Below, piece by piece: positions 1-5,251 of a stretch of DNA of 5,251 nucleotides. A program made the translations under genes and the position numbers. The stretch covers positions 1-5,251 of the forward strand of contig SLBU01000102.1 in the NCBI GenBank assembly GCA_007126175.1. The letters run 5' to 3'. The DNA comes from Kiritimatiellia bacterium. GTDB lineage: Bacteria; Verrucomicrobiota; Kiritimatiellia; UBA8416. Every line of letters begins with the position of its first letter. Positions within the stretch are counted from its first letter, which is position 1. The notes under the pieces are model-generated. The model made no database searches, was not told the DNA's origin, and saw nothing but the letters and a program-made list of their open reading frames with translations.

Positions 1-111
1 ATTCGTGTGTTTGCGGGCGGGCAGCAAGAGCAGGCCGTGACGGGGTTTCAGAGGCGGCAAGACTTGCATGCATTGTTGGTAGCGGCGGGCGGCGTACCGC
101 CGGAGGGGTAG
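1..111 (+). CDS. C-terminal end of an unidentified upstream gene (partial)
   Basis: The first reading frame is open from the left edge and ends at a TAG at 109-111, giving 36 residues that finish in AAGGVPPEG. Codon choice is like that of the following + strand genes, with TTG for leucine and many GCG, GGG and GTG codons, which supports this as the tail of a real gene rather than chance. The segment is Gln- and Arg-rich, then Leu/Ala/Gly-rich, with no motif I recognise. Another frame is also open through this short stretch, so the call is not certain. The same orientation and a gap of about 195 bases to dapA mean it could share transcription with the dap genes, but nothing here proves that. 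Function unknown. Confidence 0.5.
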   Translation: MRVFAGGQQEQAVTGFQRRQDLHALLVAAGGVPPEG

Positions 112-305
112 GGGTAGGCGATGAAACGAGCACGCTGCTGGCGGGGCCTACAAGGTGAGTCTCTCGACTCTCCCCACGCCCACATGCTCCACTTTGATGG
201 CAAGGATTTTGTGTTTCGGCTTGTTGTGCGGGGCTGGGTCTTGTTATGTTGTTGGCAGCAAGTAGGGGGGCTGCAGGGTAGTTTTGCACAAGAGGGGGGA
301 TTTTG
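112..305. other. Intergenic leader before dapA, with a possible small ORF
   Basis: No confidently identified gene lies here. A 61-codon frame runs from ATG 121 to TGA 304-306. It has an AGGGG six bases before its ATG and its stop overlaps the dapA start as TGATG. Its composition is odd (five Cys, four Trp) and its early codons are C-ending, unlike its + strand neighbours, so I do not call it a gene. A weak promoter-like pair, TTGTTG at 221-226 and TATGTT at 245-250 (18-base spacer), could serve dapA. A G-rich stretch at 291-300 is the dapA ribosome binding site. I see no recognisable lysine riboswitch, though a covariance search would be needed to exclude one. Confidence 0.4.
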
Positions 306-1196
306 ATGTTTCAGGGTGTTTATACGGCGTTAGTGACGCCTTTCCGGGCGGATGGTACGGTCGATTATGACTGTTTGCGGGCTTTGGTGGGTCGGCAATG
401 CGAGGCGGGTGTGGCTGGGATTGTTCCGGTGGGGACGACGGGGGAGAGTCCGTCGTTGTCGTATGAGGAGCACATCAAGGTGATCGAGACGGTGGTGGAG
501 GCTTGCGGTGTGGGTAAGGTTTGCTGCAAGGATCGACCGATGGTGATTGCGGGGACGGGGGCCAATTCGACGTCGGAGGCGTTGGAGCTGACGCAGCAGG
601 CGAAGGCGGTGGGGGCGGATGCAACGTTGCAGGTGACGCCGTATTACAACAAGCCGAGTCAGGAGGGTTTGTACCGCCATTTCATGGAGGTGGCAGAGAA
701 GGGGGGGCTGCCGGTGGTGCTGTATAATGTGCCGGGGCGCACGTCCAAGGAGATTGCGGTGGATACGGTTGCACGGCTGGCACCGCATGAGAGGATTGTG
801 GCGGTGAAGGAGGCGGCGGGGAGTGTGGACCGGGTGAGCCAGATTCGGGATGTTTGCGATATTACGGTGTTGTCGGGGGATGATGCGCTGACGTTGCCGA
901 TGATGTCGGTAGGGGCCAGTGGGGTGATTAGTGTGGCCGCGAATGTGATTCCGAAGGTGATGGTGGAGTTGGTTGCAGCGGCGTTGGCGGGGCATTGGGA
1001 TGCGGCGCGGACGTTGCATATGTGCTACTACCGTGTGATGACAGGGTTCTTTCTGGATACGAATCCGGTGCCGGTGAAGACGGCACTTGCACTGCTGGGA
1101 TTGTGCGAGGAGGTTTTCCGGTTGCCGTTGTGCCCGATGGAGACATCGTTGCGCGAGCGTTTGCATGCCATTCTGGAAAAGTCAGGTGTGATATGA
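306..1196 (+). CDS. dapA: 4-hydroxy-tetrahydrodipicolinate synthase (DapA)
   Basis: Condenses pyruvate with aspartate semialdehyde, the committed step to diaminopimelate and lysine; a cytosolic TIM-barrel enzyme, usually a homotetramer. The 296-residue product has normal family length. Visible landmarks are GTTGES at 43-48 with catalytic Thr44, TPYYNKP at 111-117 with Tyr113/Tyr114, LYNVPGR at 139-145 with Tyr140 and substrate-binding Arg145, the Schiff-base lysine Lys168 in AVKEA, and GVISVAAN at 206-213. Compared with E. coli there are about seven extra residues near 67-78, including Cys67, Cys73 and Cys74. Most of the lysine feedback site is kept (Ser48, His56, Asn87, Glu91, Tyr113), but E. 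coli His53 is Tyr and Ala49 is Pro. ATG 306 is preferred over the adjacent TTG at 303 because AGGGG at 293-297 is well spaced from it and the product then starts MFQG, as in E. coli MFTG. Its stop overlaps the dapB start. Confidence 0.97.
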   Translation: MFQGVYTALVTPFRADGTVDYDCLRALVGRQCEAGVAGIVPVGTTGESPSLSYEEHIKVIETVVEACGVGKVCCKDRPMVIAGTGANSTSEALELTQQAKAVGADATLQVTPYYNKPSQEGLYRHFMEVAEKGGLPVVLYNVPGRTSKEIAVDTVARLAPHERIVAVKEAAGSVDRVSQIRDVCDITVLSGDDALTLPMMSVGASGVISVAANVIPKVMVELVAAALAGHWDAARTLHMCYYRVMTGFFLDTNPVPVKTALALLGLCEEVFRLPLCPMETSLRERLHAILEKSGVI

Positions 1197-2014
1197 GTGC
1201 AGGGACGGTGAAGGTTGTGATTGCGGGAGCGGCGGGACGTATGGGGCAAGCGTTGATCCGGTGCTGCCAAAAGGTGGAGGGCGTGGTGCTGGCGGGGGCG
1301 ATTGAACATGCGGCGCATCCGCAGCTCGGGCAGGACGCCGGGGAGATTGCCGGACTGGATGCTGTTGGCGTGGCTCTCTGCGCGGATGTTGCGTCGGTGA
1401 TTGATGCGGCAGACGTGCTAATTGATTTCAGTTTGCATGCGGCGGTTCCTGCGCATGCGCGCTGTGCGATGGAGGCCCGGCGGGCGCTGGTGCTAGGAAC
1501 GACGGGGGTATCGGAGGAGGAGACACAGGTGGTGCGCGAGGTGGCGCAGCATATTCCGGTGGTGTGGGCACCAAACATGAGCCCGGGGGTCAATCTGTTG
1601 TTTGCGATGGCGGAGCGTGCGGCGGCGTTGCTGGGGCCGTCCTACCAGGTGACGATTGATGATACGCATCATATCCATAAGCGGGATGCACCGAGTGGCA
1701 CGGCGCTTCGTTTGGGCGAGAAGGTGGCGGAAGGGGCTGGCGTTTCGTTCGAGAAGGTGTATGTGCATGATGAAGGAGGGGTGCAGGACGAGTATCCGGA
1801 TGGTTCGATTGCGATCCGCTCGTATCGCGAGGGGGAGGTTGTGGGGGATCATACGGTGTGTTTTGACGGGATCGGGGAGCGTGTTTCGTTGACGCATCAT
1901 GCCAAGAGCCGCGATGCATTTGCCTTGGGGGCCTTGCAAGCGGCGGTGTGGGTGGTGGATAAGAAGCCGCGGCTGTATGATATGCAGGATGTATTGGGGC
2001 TGCGGGCGATATGA
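1193..2014 (+). CDS. dapB: 4-hydroxy-tetrahydrodipicolinate reductase (DapB)
   Basis: Reduces the DapA product to tetrahydrodipicolinate with NAD(P)H; cytosolic, normally a homotetramer. The 273-residue product matches E. coli DapB in length and almost in numbering. The N-terminal Rossmann domain has GAAGRMG at 12-18, Glu38 where the cofactor ribose is bound, DFS at 78-80 and GTTG at 102-105. APNMSPGVN lies at 126-134. The catalytic signature is at 159-170, with His159, His160, Lys163, Asp165 and PSGT. The usual Glu just before the paired histidines is Asp157, a mild change. RxGxxxGxHxVxF at 212-224 and the SLTHHAKSRDAF tail are intact. The start is ATG 1193, within the dapA stop (ATGA), with AGGTG four bases upstream. 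The same frame is open upstream inside dapA, but that extension has no homology and would overlap dapA by about 200 bases. Confidence 0.97.
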   Translation: MSAGTVKVVIAGAAGRMGQALIRCCQKVEGVVLAGAIEHAAHPQLGQDAGEIAGLDAVGVALCADVASVIDAADVLIDFSLHAAVPAHARCAMEARRALVLGTTGVSEEETQVVREVAQHIPVVWAPNMSPGVNLLFAMAERAAALLGPSYQVTIDDTHHIHKRDAPSGTALRLGEKVAEGAGVSFEKVYVHDEGGVQDEYPDGSIAIRSYREGEVVGDHTVCFDGIGERVSLTHHAKSRDAFALGALQAAVWVVDKKPRLYDMQDVLGLRAI

Positions 2015-2808
2015 AGAAGTGGACGGCGACACGTATTCAAGCCAGCAAGGGGCGCGCAAAGATTGCGTGCCTGACGGCGGCAGATGTTGCGGTGGCGCGT
2101 TTGCTGGATGACGCAGGCGTGCCGCTGATTCTGGTGGGGGATTCTCTGGGCATGACGACGCTGGGGTACGAGACGACCTTGCCGGTGACGATCGAGGATA
2201 TGGTGCATCACTCGGCTGCCGTGGTACGGGGGGTCAAGCAGGCCTTGGTGATAGCGGATATGCCGTTTATGAGTTATCAGGTGTCGCCGGCTCAGGCGCT
2301 CAAGAATGCGGGGCGCCTGGTGCAGGAGGCCGGTGCGGATGGGGTCAAGATTGAAGGTGGGACGATCCGATCCCGGACGGTGGCGCGTTTGGTTTCTAAT
2401 GGTATTCCGGTGCTTGGGCATCTTGGTGTAACGCCACAGAGTGTGCGTGCCATGGGGGGCTACAAGGTGCAGGGACGCAAGCCGGACGAGGCAAAAATGT
2501 TGCTGGCGGATGCGCAAGCGCTGGAGGCGGCGGGGGTATTTGCCATTGTGTTGGAATGCATTCCGGAGGAGTTGGCACGAGAAATCACGGATAGCGTTGG
2601 TGTGCCAACGATTGGGATTGGTGCGGGACGCTATTGCGACGGTCAAATACTGGTTACGAGTGATCTTCTGGGAATCGATTCGGGGGTGAGCACCACGTTT
2701 ACCAAGCGGTATGCCGATTTGGAAAATGTGATGGCACAGGCATTCCGGGCGTATGTATCCGACGTTGACACGGGGGTCTTTCCGGCGCAGGAGCATACGT
2801 TTCGTTAG
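2011..2808 (+). CDS. panB: 3-methyl-2-oxobutanoate hydroxymethyltransferase (PanB)
   Basis: Transfers a hydroxymethyl group from 5,10-methylene-tetrahydrofolate to alpha-ketoisovalerate, making ketopantoate for pantothenate and coenzyme A; a cytosolic Mg-dependent TIM barrel. The 265 residues fit the family. Key positions are LTAAD at 21-25, VGDSLGM at 42-48 with metal ligand Asp44, ADMPF at 82-86 with Asp83, KIEGG at 113-117 with Lys113 and Glu115, [10 protein letters not shown] at 136-145, the general base Glu182 in LECIP, and IGIGAG at 201-206 followed by CDGQILV. It ends with the usual FPAQEHTF. Its ATG overlaps the dapB stop as ATGA, and only a weak G-rich binding site precedes it, so translation probably depends on coupling to dapB. 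No panC or panD is in the window. Its stop overlaps the stop of the convergent folE. Confidence 0.97.
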   Translation: MKKWTATRIQASKGRAKIACLTAADVAVARLLDDAGVPLILVGDSLGMTTLGYETTLPVTIEDMVHHSAAVVRGVKQALVIADMPFMSYQVSPAQALKNAGRLVQEAGADGVKIEGGTIRSRTVARLVSNGIPVLGHLGVTPQSVRAMGGYKVQGRKPDEAKMLLADAQALEAAGVFAIVLECIPEELAREITDSVGVPTIGIGAGRYCDGQILVTSDLLGIDSGVSTTFTKRYADLENVMAQAFRAYVSDVDTGVFPAQEHTFR

Positions 2809-3374
2809 CGGGTTGCGTCGCGCAGGATGAGATTGTTGAATTCGGCGCGTGTGGCGGAATCGGAGCGGAAGGTTCCGAGGACGGACGAGGTGGTCATTAC
2901 GGAGTTCTGTTTTTCGACGCCGCGCATCATCATGCACATGTGGCGACATTCCATGACTACGCCGACACCCTCGGCGCCGATGGCCTCGCGCACGGCCTTG
3001 GCAATTTGTTCGGTGAGCCGTTCCTGGATTTGCAGGCGTCTTGAAAAGCCATTGGCGATCCGTGCCAGCTTGCTGACGCCGAGTACCTTGTTGTCGGTAA
3101 TGTAGCCGATGTGGCATTTGCCGAAAAAGGGTAACATGTGATGTTCGCAGAGGCTGTAGATTTCGATATCTCGTACGATCACCATGTTGTGGGAGTTGGA
3201 CTCGAATACGGCACCATTGACGATGGCATCAATATTGGTGTGGTATCCGGAGGTGAGAAAACGATAGGCGGCGGCCACACGCTCGGGGGTTTTGCATAAG
3301 CCTTCGCGATCGGGATCTTCGCCGATTTCGAACAGGAGTTCTCGTACCAATTCTGCAACTCTGTGTGTATTCAT
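2805..3374 (-). CDS. folE: GTP cyclohydrolase I (FolE, type IA)
   Basis: Opens the GTP imidazole ring to give dihydroneopterin triphosphate, the first step to tetrahydrofolate and, in some bacteria, to queuosine precursors. It is a cytosolic zinc enzyme, normally a homodecamer. The 189-residue product is within the bacterial range. It shows [12 protein letters not shown] at 23-34, [10 protein letters not shown] at 74-83 with zinc ligands Cys76 and His79, GKCHIGYI at 85-92, GVSKLARI at 99-106, QERLTEQIA at 117-125 for substrate binding, and [10 protein letters not shown] at 144-153 with His145 and the third zinc ligand Cys147. This makes it the classical FolE, not zinc-independent FolE2. Codons are C-ending, unlike the + strand genes. 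No clear ribosome binding site precedes the ATG. The 86 bases upstream hold a cluster of TGTAA repeats. It lies downstream of the ParB-like gene and could be co-transcribed with it. Confidence 0.97.
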   Translation of the reverse strand: MNTHRVAELVRELLFEIGEDPDREGLCKTPERVAAAYRFLTSGYHTNIDAIVNGAVFESNSHNMVIVRDIEIYSLCEHHMLPFFGKCHIGYITDNKVLGVSKLARIANGFSRRLQIQERLTEQIAKAVREAIGAEGVGVVMECRHMCMMMRGVEKQNSVMTTSSVLGTFRSDSATRAEFNNLILRDATR

Positions 3375-3375
3375 G

Positions 3376-3410
3376 CTGTAACTATCTTTTCGATGTAAGA
3401 ACCCTTACAG
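3376..3410 (-). promoter_or_regulatory. TGTAA inverted/direct repeat cluster before folE
   Basis: Just upstream of the folE ATG the + strand reads CTGTAA at 3376-3381, TGTAAG at 3394-3399 and CTTACAG at 3404-3410. TGTAAG and CTTACA form a perfect six-base inverted repeat around a four-base spacer (3394-3409). CTGTAA and TTACAG (3405-3410) form a second, mutually exclusive six-base inverted repeat. This could be an operator with three half-sites or alternative hairpins in the folE mRNA leader. The regulator is not identifiable; I do not match it to a known box. Confidence 0.3.
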
Positions 3411-3460
3411 TGCTTCGGTTTCGGATGCGTGAAATGGTGGCATAACGTGGCGGCGGGCTG

Positions 3461-4033
3461 CTAGATGCCGAATTGGCTGCCGATGACGTCGCTTTCTTTT
3501 TCTGCGGTTGGCGGGCGTTGGTCGGTTTGCGGGTTTGTATCTGTTTTGGGTGCGGGGTTGTCAGGGGCGTTGGCAGGGCGCAGGGTGCTGGCTCCGTTCT
3601 CCTGTTCGGGCTGCACTTGCGGGGCGGGCACGGTGTTTTTTTTCGGTTTGCGGCGGAAGATTTTGCCGAAGAAGCACTTAAGGGCGGTTCCGATGCGCCG
3701 TCCGATGGTTGGGTGCAGCAGTTTGTCCAGGCGTCGGTAGCCTGCAAGCAGTTCCTCTGGGGAGAAGTCTTTGCGATGGACGTTCTCTTCGAGCTCGAGC
3801 TGGAGTTTTTCTACCTCGGAGGCGCGTTCGACGATGTGCGCCTCAACGAATTTCCACCCCAGTTCGCGTGCGGCGAGTGTGCGGCGGTGTCCGGCAATGA
3901 GCTCGTTTTCGCCGGAGAGGGTGATGGGGTTGAGTTGGCCGTGCAGGCGCATGCTTTCCATCAGGGGTTTGAGATCGCCGATTTCTGTTCGCACCCGATC
4001 CTTGATGACGATATCCTCGATAAGTACTTGCAT
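3461..4033 (-). CDS. Orphan ParB-like N-terminal (ParB/Srx fold) domain protein
   Basis: The 190-residue product has a ParB-type N-terminal domain at about 1-100. It contains GQLNPITLS at 32-40, the GHRRTLAA box at 48-55 (ParB box II, phosphate binding in CTP-using ParB proteins) and ENVHRKDFSPEEL at 83-95 (the second nucleotide motif). True ParB then has a helix-turn-helix DNA-binding domain and a dimerisation domain; neither is present. Instead residues 108-132 form a basic segment with hydrophobic residues at 110, 114, 117, 118, 121, 122, 125 and 126, the spacing of an amphipathic helix. A Pro/Gln/Asn/Thr-rich, probably disordered tail follows. No parA adjoins it, so chromosome partitioning is not implied. 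The start is supported by AGAGGA at 4040-4045, six bases before the ATG. Codons are strongly C-ending. It is divergent from aspS and 86 bases upstream of folE. The domain call is good; the function is unknown. Confidence 0.85.
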   Translation of the reverse strand: MQVLIEDIVIKDRVRTEIGDLKPLMESMRLHGQLNPITLSGENELIAGHRRTLAARELGWKFVEAHIVERASEVEKLQLELEENVHRKDFSPEELLAGYRRLDKLLHPTIGRRIGTALKCFFGKIFRRKPKKNTVPAPQVQPEQENGASTLRPANAPDNPAPKTDTNPQTDQRPPTAEKESDVIGSQFGI

Positions 4034-4122
4034 AATCGATCCTCTTTTCTGTGGTTGGTATGTCTACTAGCAATCTTCGTCGTACGATGCAAGTGTGAAG
4101 CATTCGGCGGAATCTTGCAAGT
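4026..4122. repeat. TGCAAGT repeats around the parB-like start
   Basis: ACTTGCAT at 4026-4033 (containing the start codon of the - strand ParB-like gene) is the exact reverse complement of ATGCAAGT at 4087-4094, and a further TGCAAGT lies at 4116-4122. In the - strand mRNA the upstream copy could pair over eight bases with the start codon and next codons. Repeats of this length can arise by chance in a region this size. Confidence 0.25.
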
Positions 4123-4137
4123 CGCGTATGAAATCGG

Positions 4138-4167
4138 TTGACGGAAAGCGTTGATTTAGTCGATAAC
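4138..4167 (+). promoter_or_regulatory. aspS: Candidate sigma-70-type promoter for aspS
   Basis: TTGACG at 4138-4143 matches five of six bases of a -35 box. GATAAC at 4162-4167, after an 18-base spacer, matches four of six of a -10 box. Transcription would start near 4174, leaving a leader of about 65 bases before the aspS ATG. The position in the only gap between the divergent genes supports it; the -10 is imperfect. Confidence 0.35.
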
Positions 4168-4229
4168 AAGGTTTTTGAGAATAAACATCGTGATTCGGTC
4201 GTTATTGGCTGAGGCGGGATATAGTAAAC

Positions 4230-4234
4230 AGGGG
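4230..4234 (+). promoter_or_regulatory. aspS: Ribosome binding site fixing the aspS start
   Basis: AGGGG lies five bases before ATG 4240. It selects this start over the ATG-like starts of an overlapping frame that opens at 4175 and does not encode a synthetase. Confidence 0.6.
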
Positions 4235-4239
4235 AAACG

Positions 4240-5251
4240 ATGCATCCATATCGGACACATACATGCGGGGCGTTACGGGAGTGTGACGCTGGGCAAGAGG
4301 CGCGGCTATCAGGTTGGGTTTATCATAAACGGGACCATGGTGGAGTATTGTTCATTGATTTGCGCGATCATTATGGCGTAACGCAGATTGTGATTCACCC
4401 GGAAGCCTCTTTTTTTGAGGCGTGTCAGCGTTGGCGTTCGGAGAGTGTTGTGACGGTTACCGGTCGTGTGGCGGCGCGTACGCCTGAGACGGTGAATCCG
4501 GATTTGCCGACCGGGGCTGTTGAGTTGGTGGTGGATGATGTGTATGTGCAGTCTGCCGCGGAGCCTTTGCCCTTGCATCTTGCGGGCGACGAGGAAGGGC
4601 CGGAAGAGACGCGGTTGCGGTATCGTTTTCTCGATTTGCGGCGTGAACGAATGCAGCGGAATATTCTGTTGCGGGCCAATATTATTGCGAGCATGCGCCG
4701 ACGGTTGACGGAGAAGGGGTTTCCTGAGTTCCAGACGCCGATTTTGACGAGTAGCTCTCCGGAAGGTGCCCGCGACTATCTGGTGCCGAGCCGTGTGCAC
4801 CCCGGCAAGTTCTATGCTTTGCCGCAGGCCCCGCAGCTCTTCAAACAGCTTTTGATGGTATCCGGTTTTGATCGCTATTTCCAGATTGCGCCTTGTTTTC
4901 GTGACGAGGATGCGCGGGCGGATCGTTCGCCGGGGGAGTTTTACCAGCTTGATATCGAGATGGCGTTTGCGACGCAGGACGAGATTTTTGCGACGGTTGA
5001 GGATGTGTTGCATGGCATCTTTACGGAGTTTTCGGATTGGCACGTGGATGCGGCCCCCTTTGTGCGGATTCCTTATAAGGAAGCGATGCTGAAGTACGGC
5101 AGCGACAAACCGGATTTGCGCATCCCGATTGAGATTCGTGATGTCTCCGACATTTTTGCCGAGAGTGCGTTCAATGCGTTCCGGAGTGTGGTGGAGAAGG
5201 GCGGGGTGGTGCGGGCGGTACCGGTGAAAGGGATTGCGGATCGGCCGCGCA
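4240..5251 (+). CDS. aspS: Aspartyl-tRNA synthetase (AspS), 3' end outside the window
   Basis: Charges tRNA with aspartate in the cytosol; a class II synthetase, normally a dimer of about 590 residues. The frame from ATG 4240 stays open to the right edge, giving 337 residues plus one base. The N-terminal anticodon-binding OB domain (about 8-105) includes [11 protein letters not shown] at 25-35 and VLFIDLRD at 36-43. RYRFLDLRR follows at 127-135. The catalytic core shows [10 protein letters not shown] at 161-170 (class II motif 1 region), [12 protein letters not shown] at 174-185, [13 protein letters not shown] at 194-206, and motif 2, [20 protein letters not shown], at 219-238. GSDKPDLR at 287-294 precedes the bacterial GAD insert, which the window cuts. 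His33, where E. coli has Leu30, suggests the non-discriminating type that also charges tRNA-Asn. Codons end mainly in G and T. I see no frameshift. Confidence 0.96.
   Translation, partial: MHPYRTHTCGALRECDAGQEARLSGWVYHKRDHGGVLFIDLRDHYGVTQIVIHPEASFFEACQRWRSESVVTVTGRVAARTPETVNPDLPTGAVELVVDDVYVQSAAEPLPLHLAGDEEGPEETRLRYRFLDLRRERMQRNILLRANIIASMRRRLTEKGFPEFQTPILTSSSPEGARDYLVPSRVHPGKFYALPQAPQLFKQLLMVSGFDRYFQIAPCFRDEDARADRSPGEFYQLDIEMAFATQDEIFATVEDVLHGIFTEFSDWHVDAAPFVRIPYKEAMLKYGSDKPDLRIPIEIRDVSDIFAESAFNAFRSVVEKGGVVRAVPVKGIADRPR

Noticed and set aside
88..101. A GC-rich hairpin (GGCGG, CGTA loop, CCGCC) near the end of the upstream gene as a terminator
   Set aside because: The stem is only five pairs, lies inside the coding frame and is followed by a G-rich stretch with no T-run.
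330..1166. A 278-codon open frame on the - strand inside dapA
   Set aside because: Arg/His-rich shadow opposite a fully conserved DapA.
995..1192. An upstream extension of dapB, in frame and open
   Set aside because: It lies within dapA, shows no DapB similarity, and ATG 1193 gives the normal length and the ATGA junction.
1897..3117. A 406-codon open frame on the - strand antisense to the end of dapB, to panB and into folE
   Set aside because: It is antisense to two clear enzymes and then out of frame over folE, and is extremely rich in Arg, His and Gln, the usual shadow of G/T-rich coding sequence. No domain is recognisable.
3461..4033. The ParB-like gene as part of a parABS chromosome segregation locus
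   Set aside because: There is no parA, no parS-like 16-base palindrome seen nearby, and the protein lacks the DNA-binding and dimerisation domains.
4220..4225. TATAGT as the aspS -10 box
   Set aside because: It lies only 14 bases before the ATG, would start transcription within the ribosome binding site, and has no -35 box at suitable spacing.
4175..4381. A 68-codon + strand frame overlapping the aspS N-terminus, which could suggest a frameshifted aspS
   Set aside because: AspS reads without interruption from ATG 4240 in its own frame with a good ribosome binding site and a complete N-terminal domain, so no frameshift is needed.
4309..5043. A 244-codon open frame on the - strand opposite aspS
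   Set aside because: Antisense shadow of a well-conserved synthetase, with biased composition and no motif.

Overview
The window is a compact bacterial chromosome segment carrying housekeeping metabolism. From left to right it holds the last 36 codons of an unidentified + strand gene, then a tightly coupled + strand set dapA-dapB-panB. Next come two genes on the - strand, folE and an orphan ParB-like gene, and then a divergent + strand aspS cut by the right edge. No tRNA, rRNA, CRISPR array, insertion sequence or phage gene is visible. The organism cannot be named from this. The G+C content is moderately high and the + strand is rich in G and T throughout. The protein sequences would fit the Verrucomicrobiota/Kiritimatiellota/Lentisphaerota neighbourhood, but that is a weak guess.

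The left half is biosynthetic. DapA and DapB catalyse consecutive steps from aspartate semialdehyde toward diaminopimelate and lysine. PanB makes ketopantoate for pantothenate and coenzyme A. dapA/dapB and dapB/panB each overlap as ATGA, so the three are almost certainly one translationally coupled operon. panB and folE converge and share four bases at their stop codons. folE encodes GTP cyclohydrolase I, the entry to folate, whose methylene-tetrahydrofolate form is a substrate of PanB. AspS uses aspartate, as do the DAP pathway and the beta-alanine branch of pantothenate synthesis, so the neighbourhood has a loose aspartate/one-carbon theme (inference).

The right half holds the least ordinary gene, a 190-residue protein. 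It has a ParB/Srx-type N-terminal domain with both nucleotide-binding boxes, no helix-turn-helix domain, a strongly basic amphipathic segment and a proline-rich tail. About 206 bases separate it from aspS and must contain both divergent promoters.

Codon choice follows gene orientation: + strand genes end codons in G/T and - strand genes end them in C. This points to strong replication-strand asymmetry with + as the probable leading strand. No dramatic new system is evident. The best leads are the ParB-like protein, the TGTAA repeat cluster before folE, and the convergent stop overlap without an obvious terminator.
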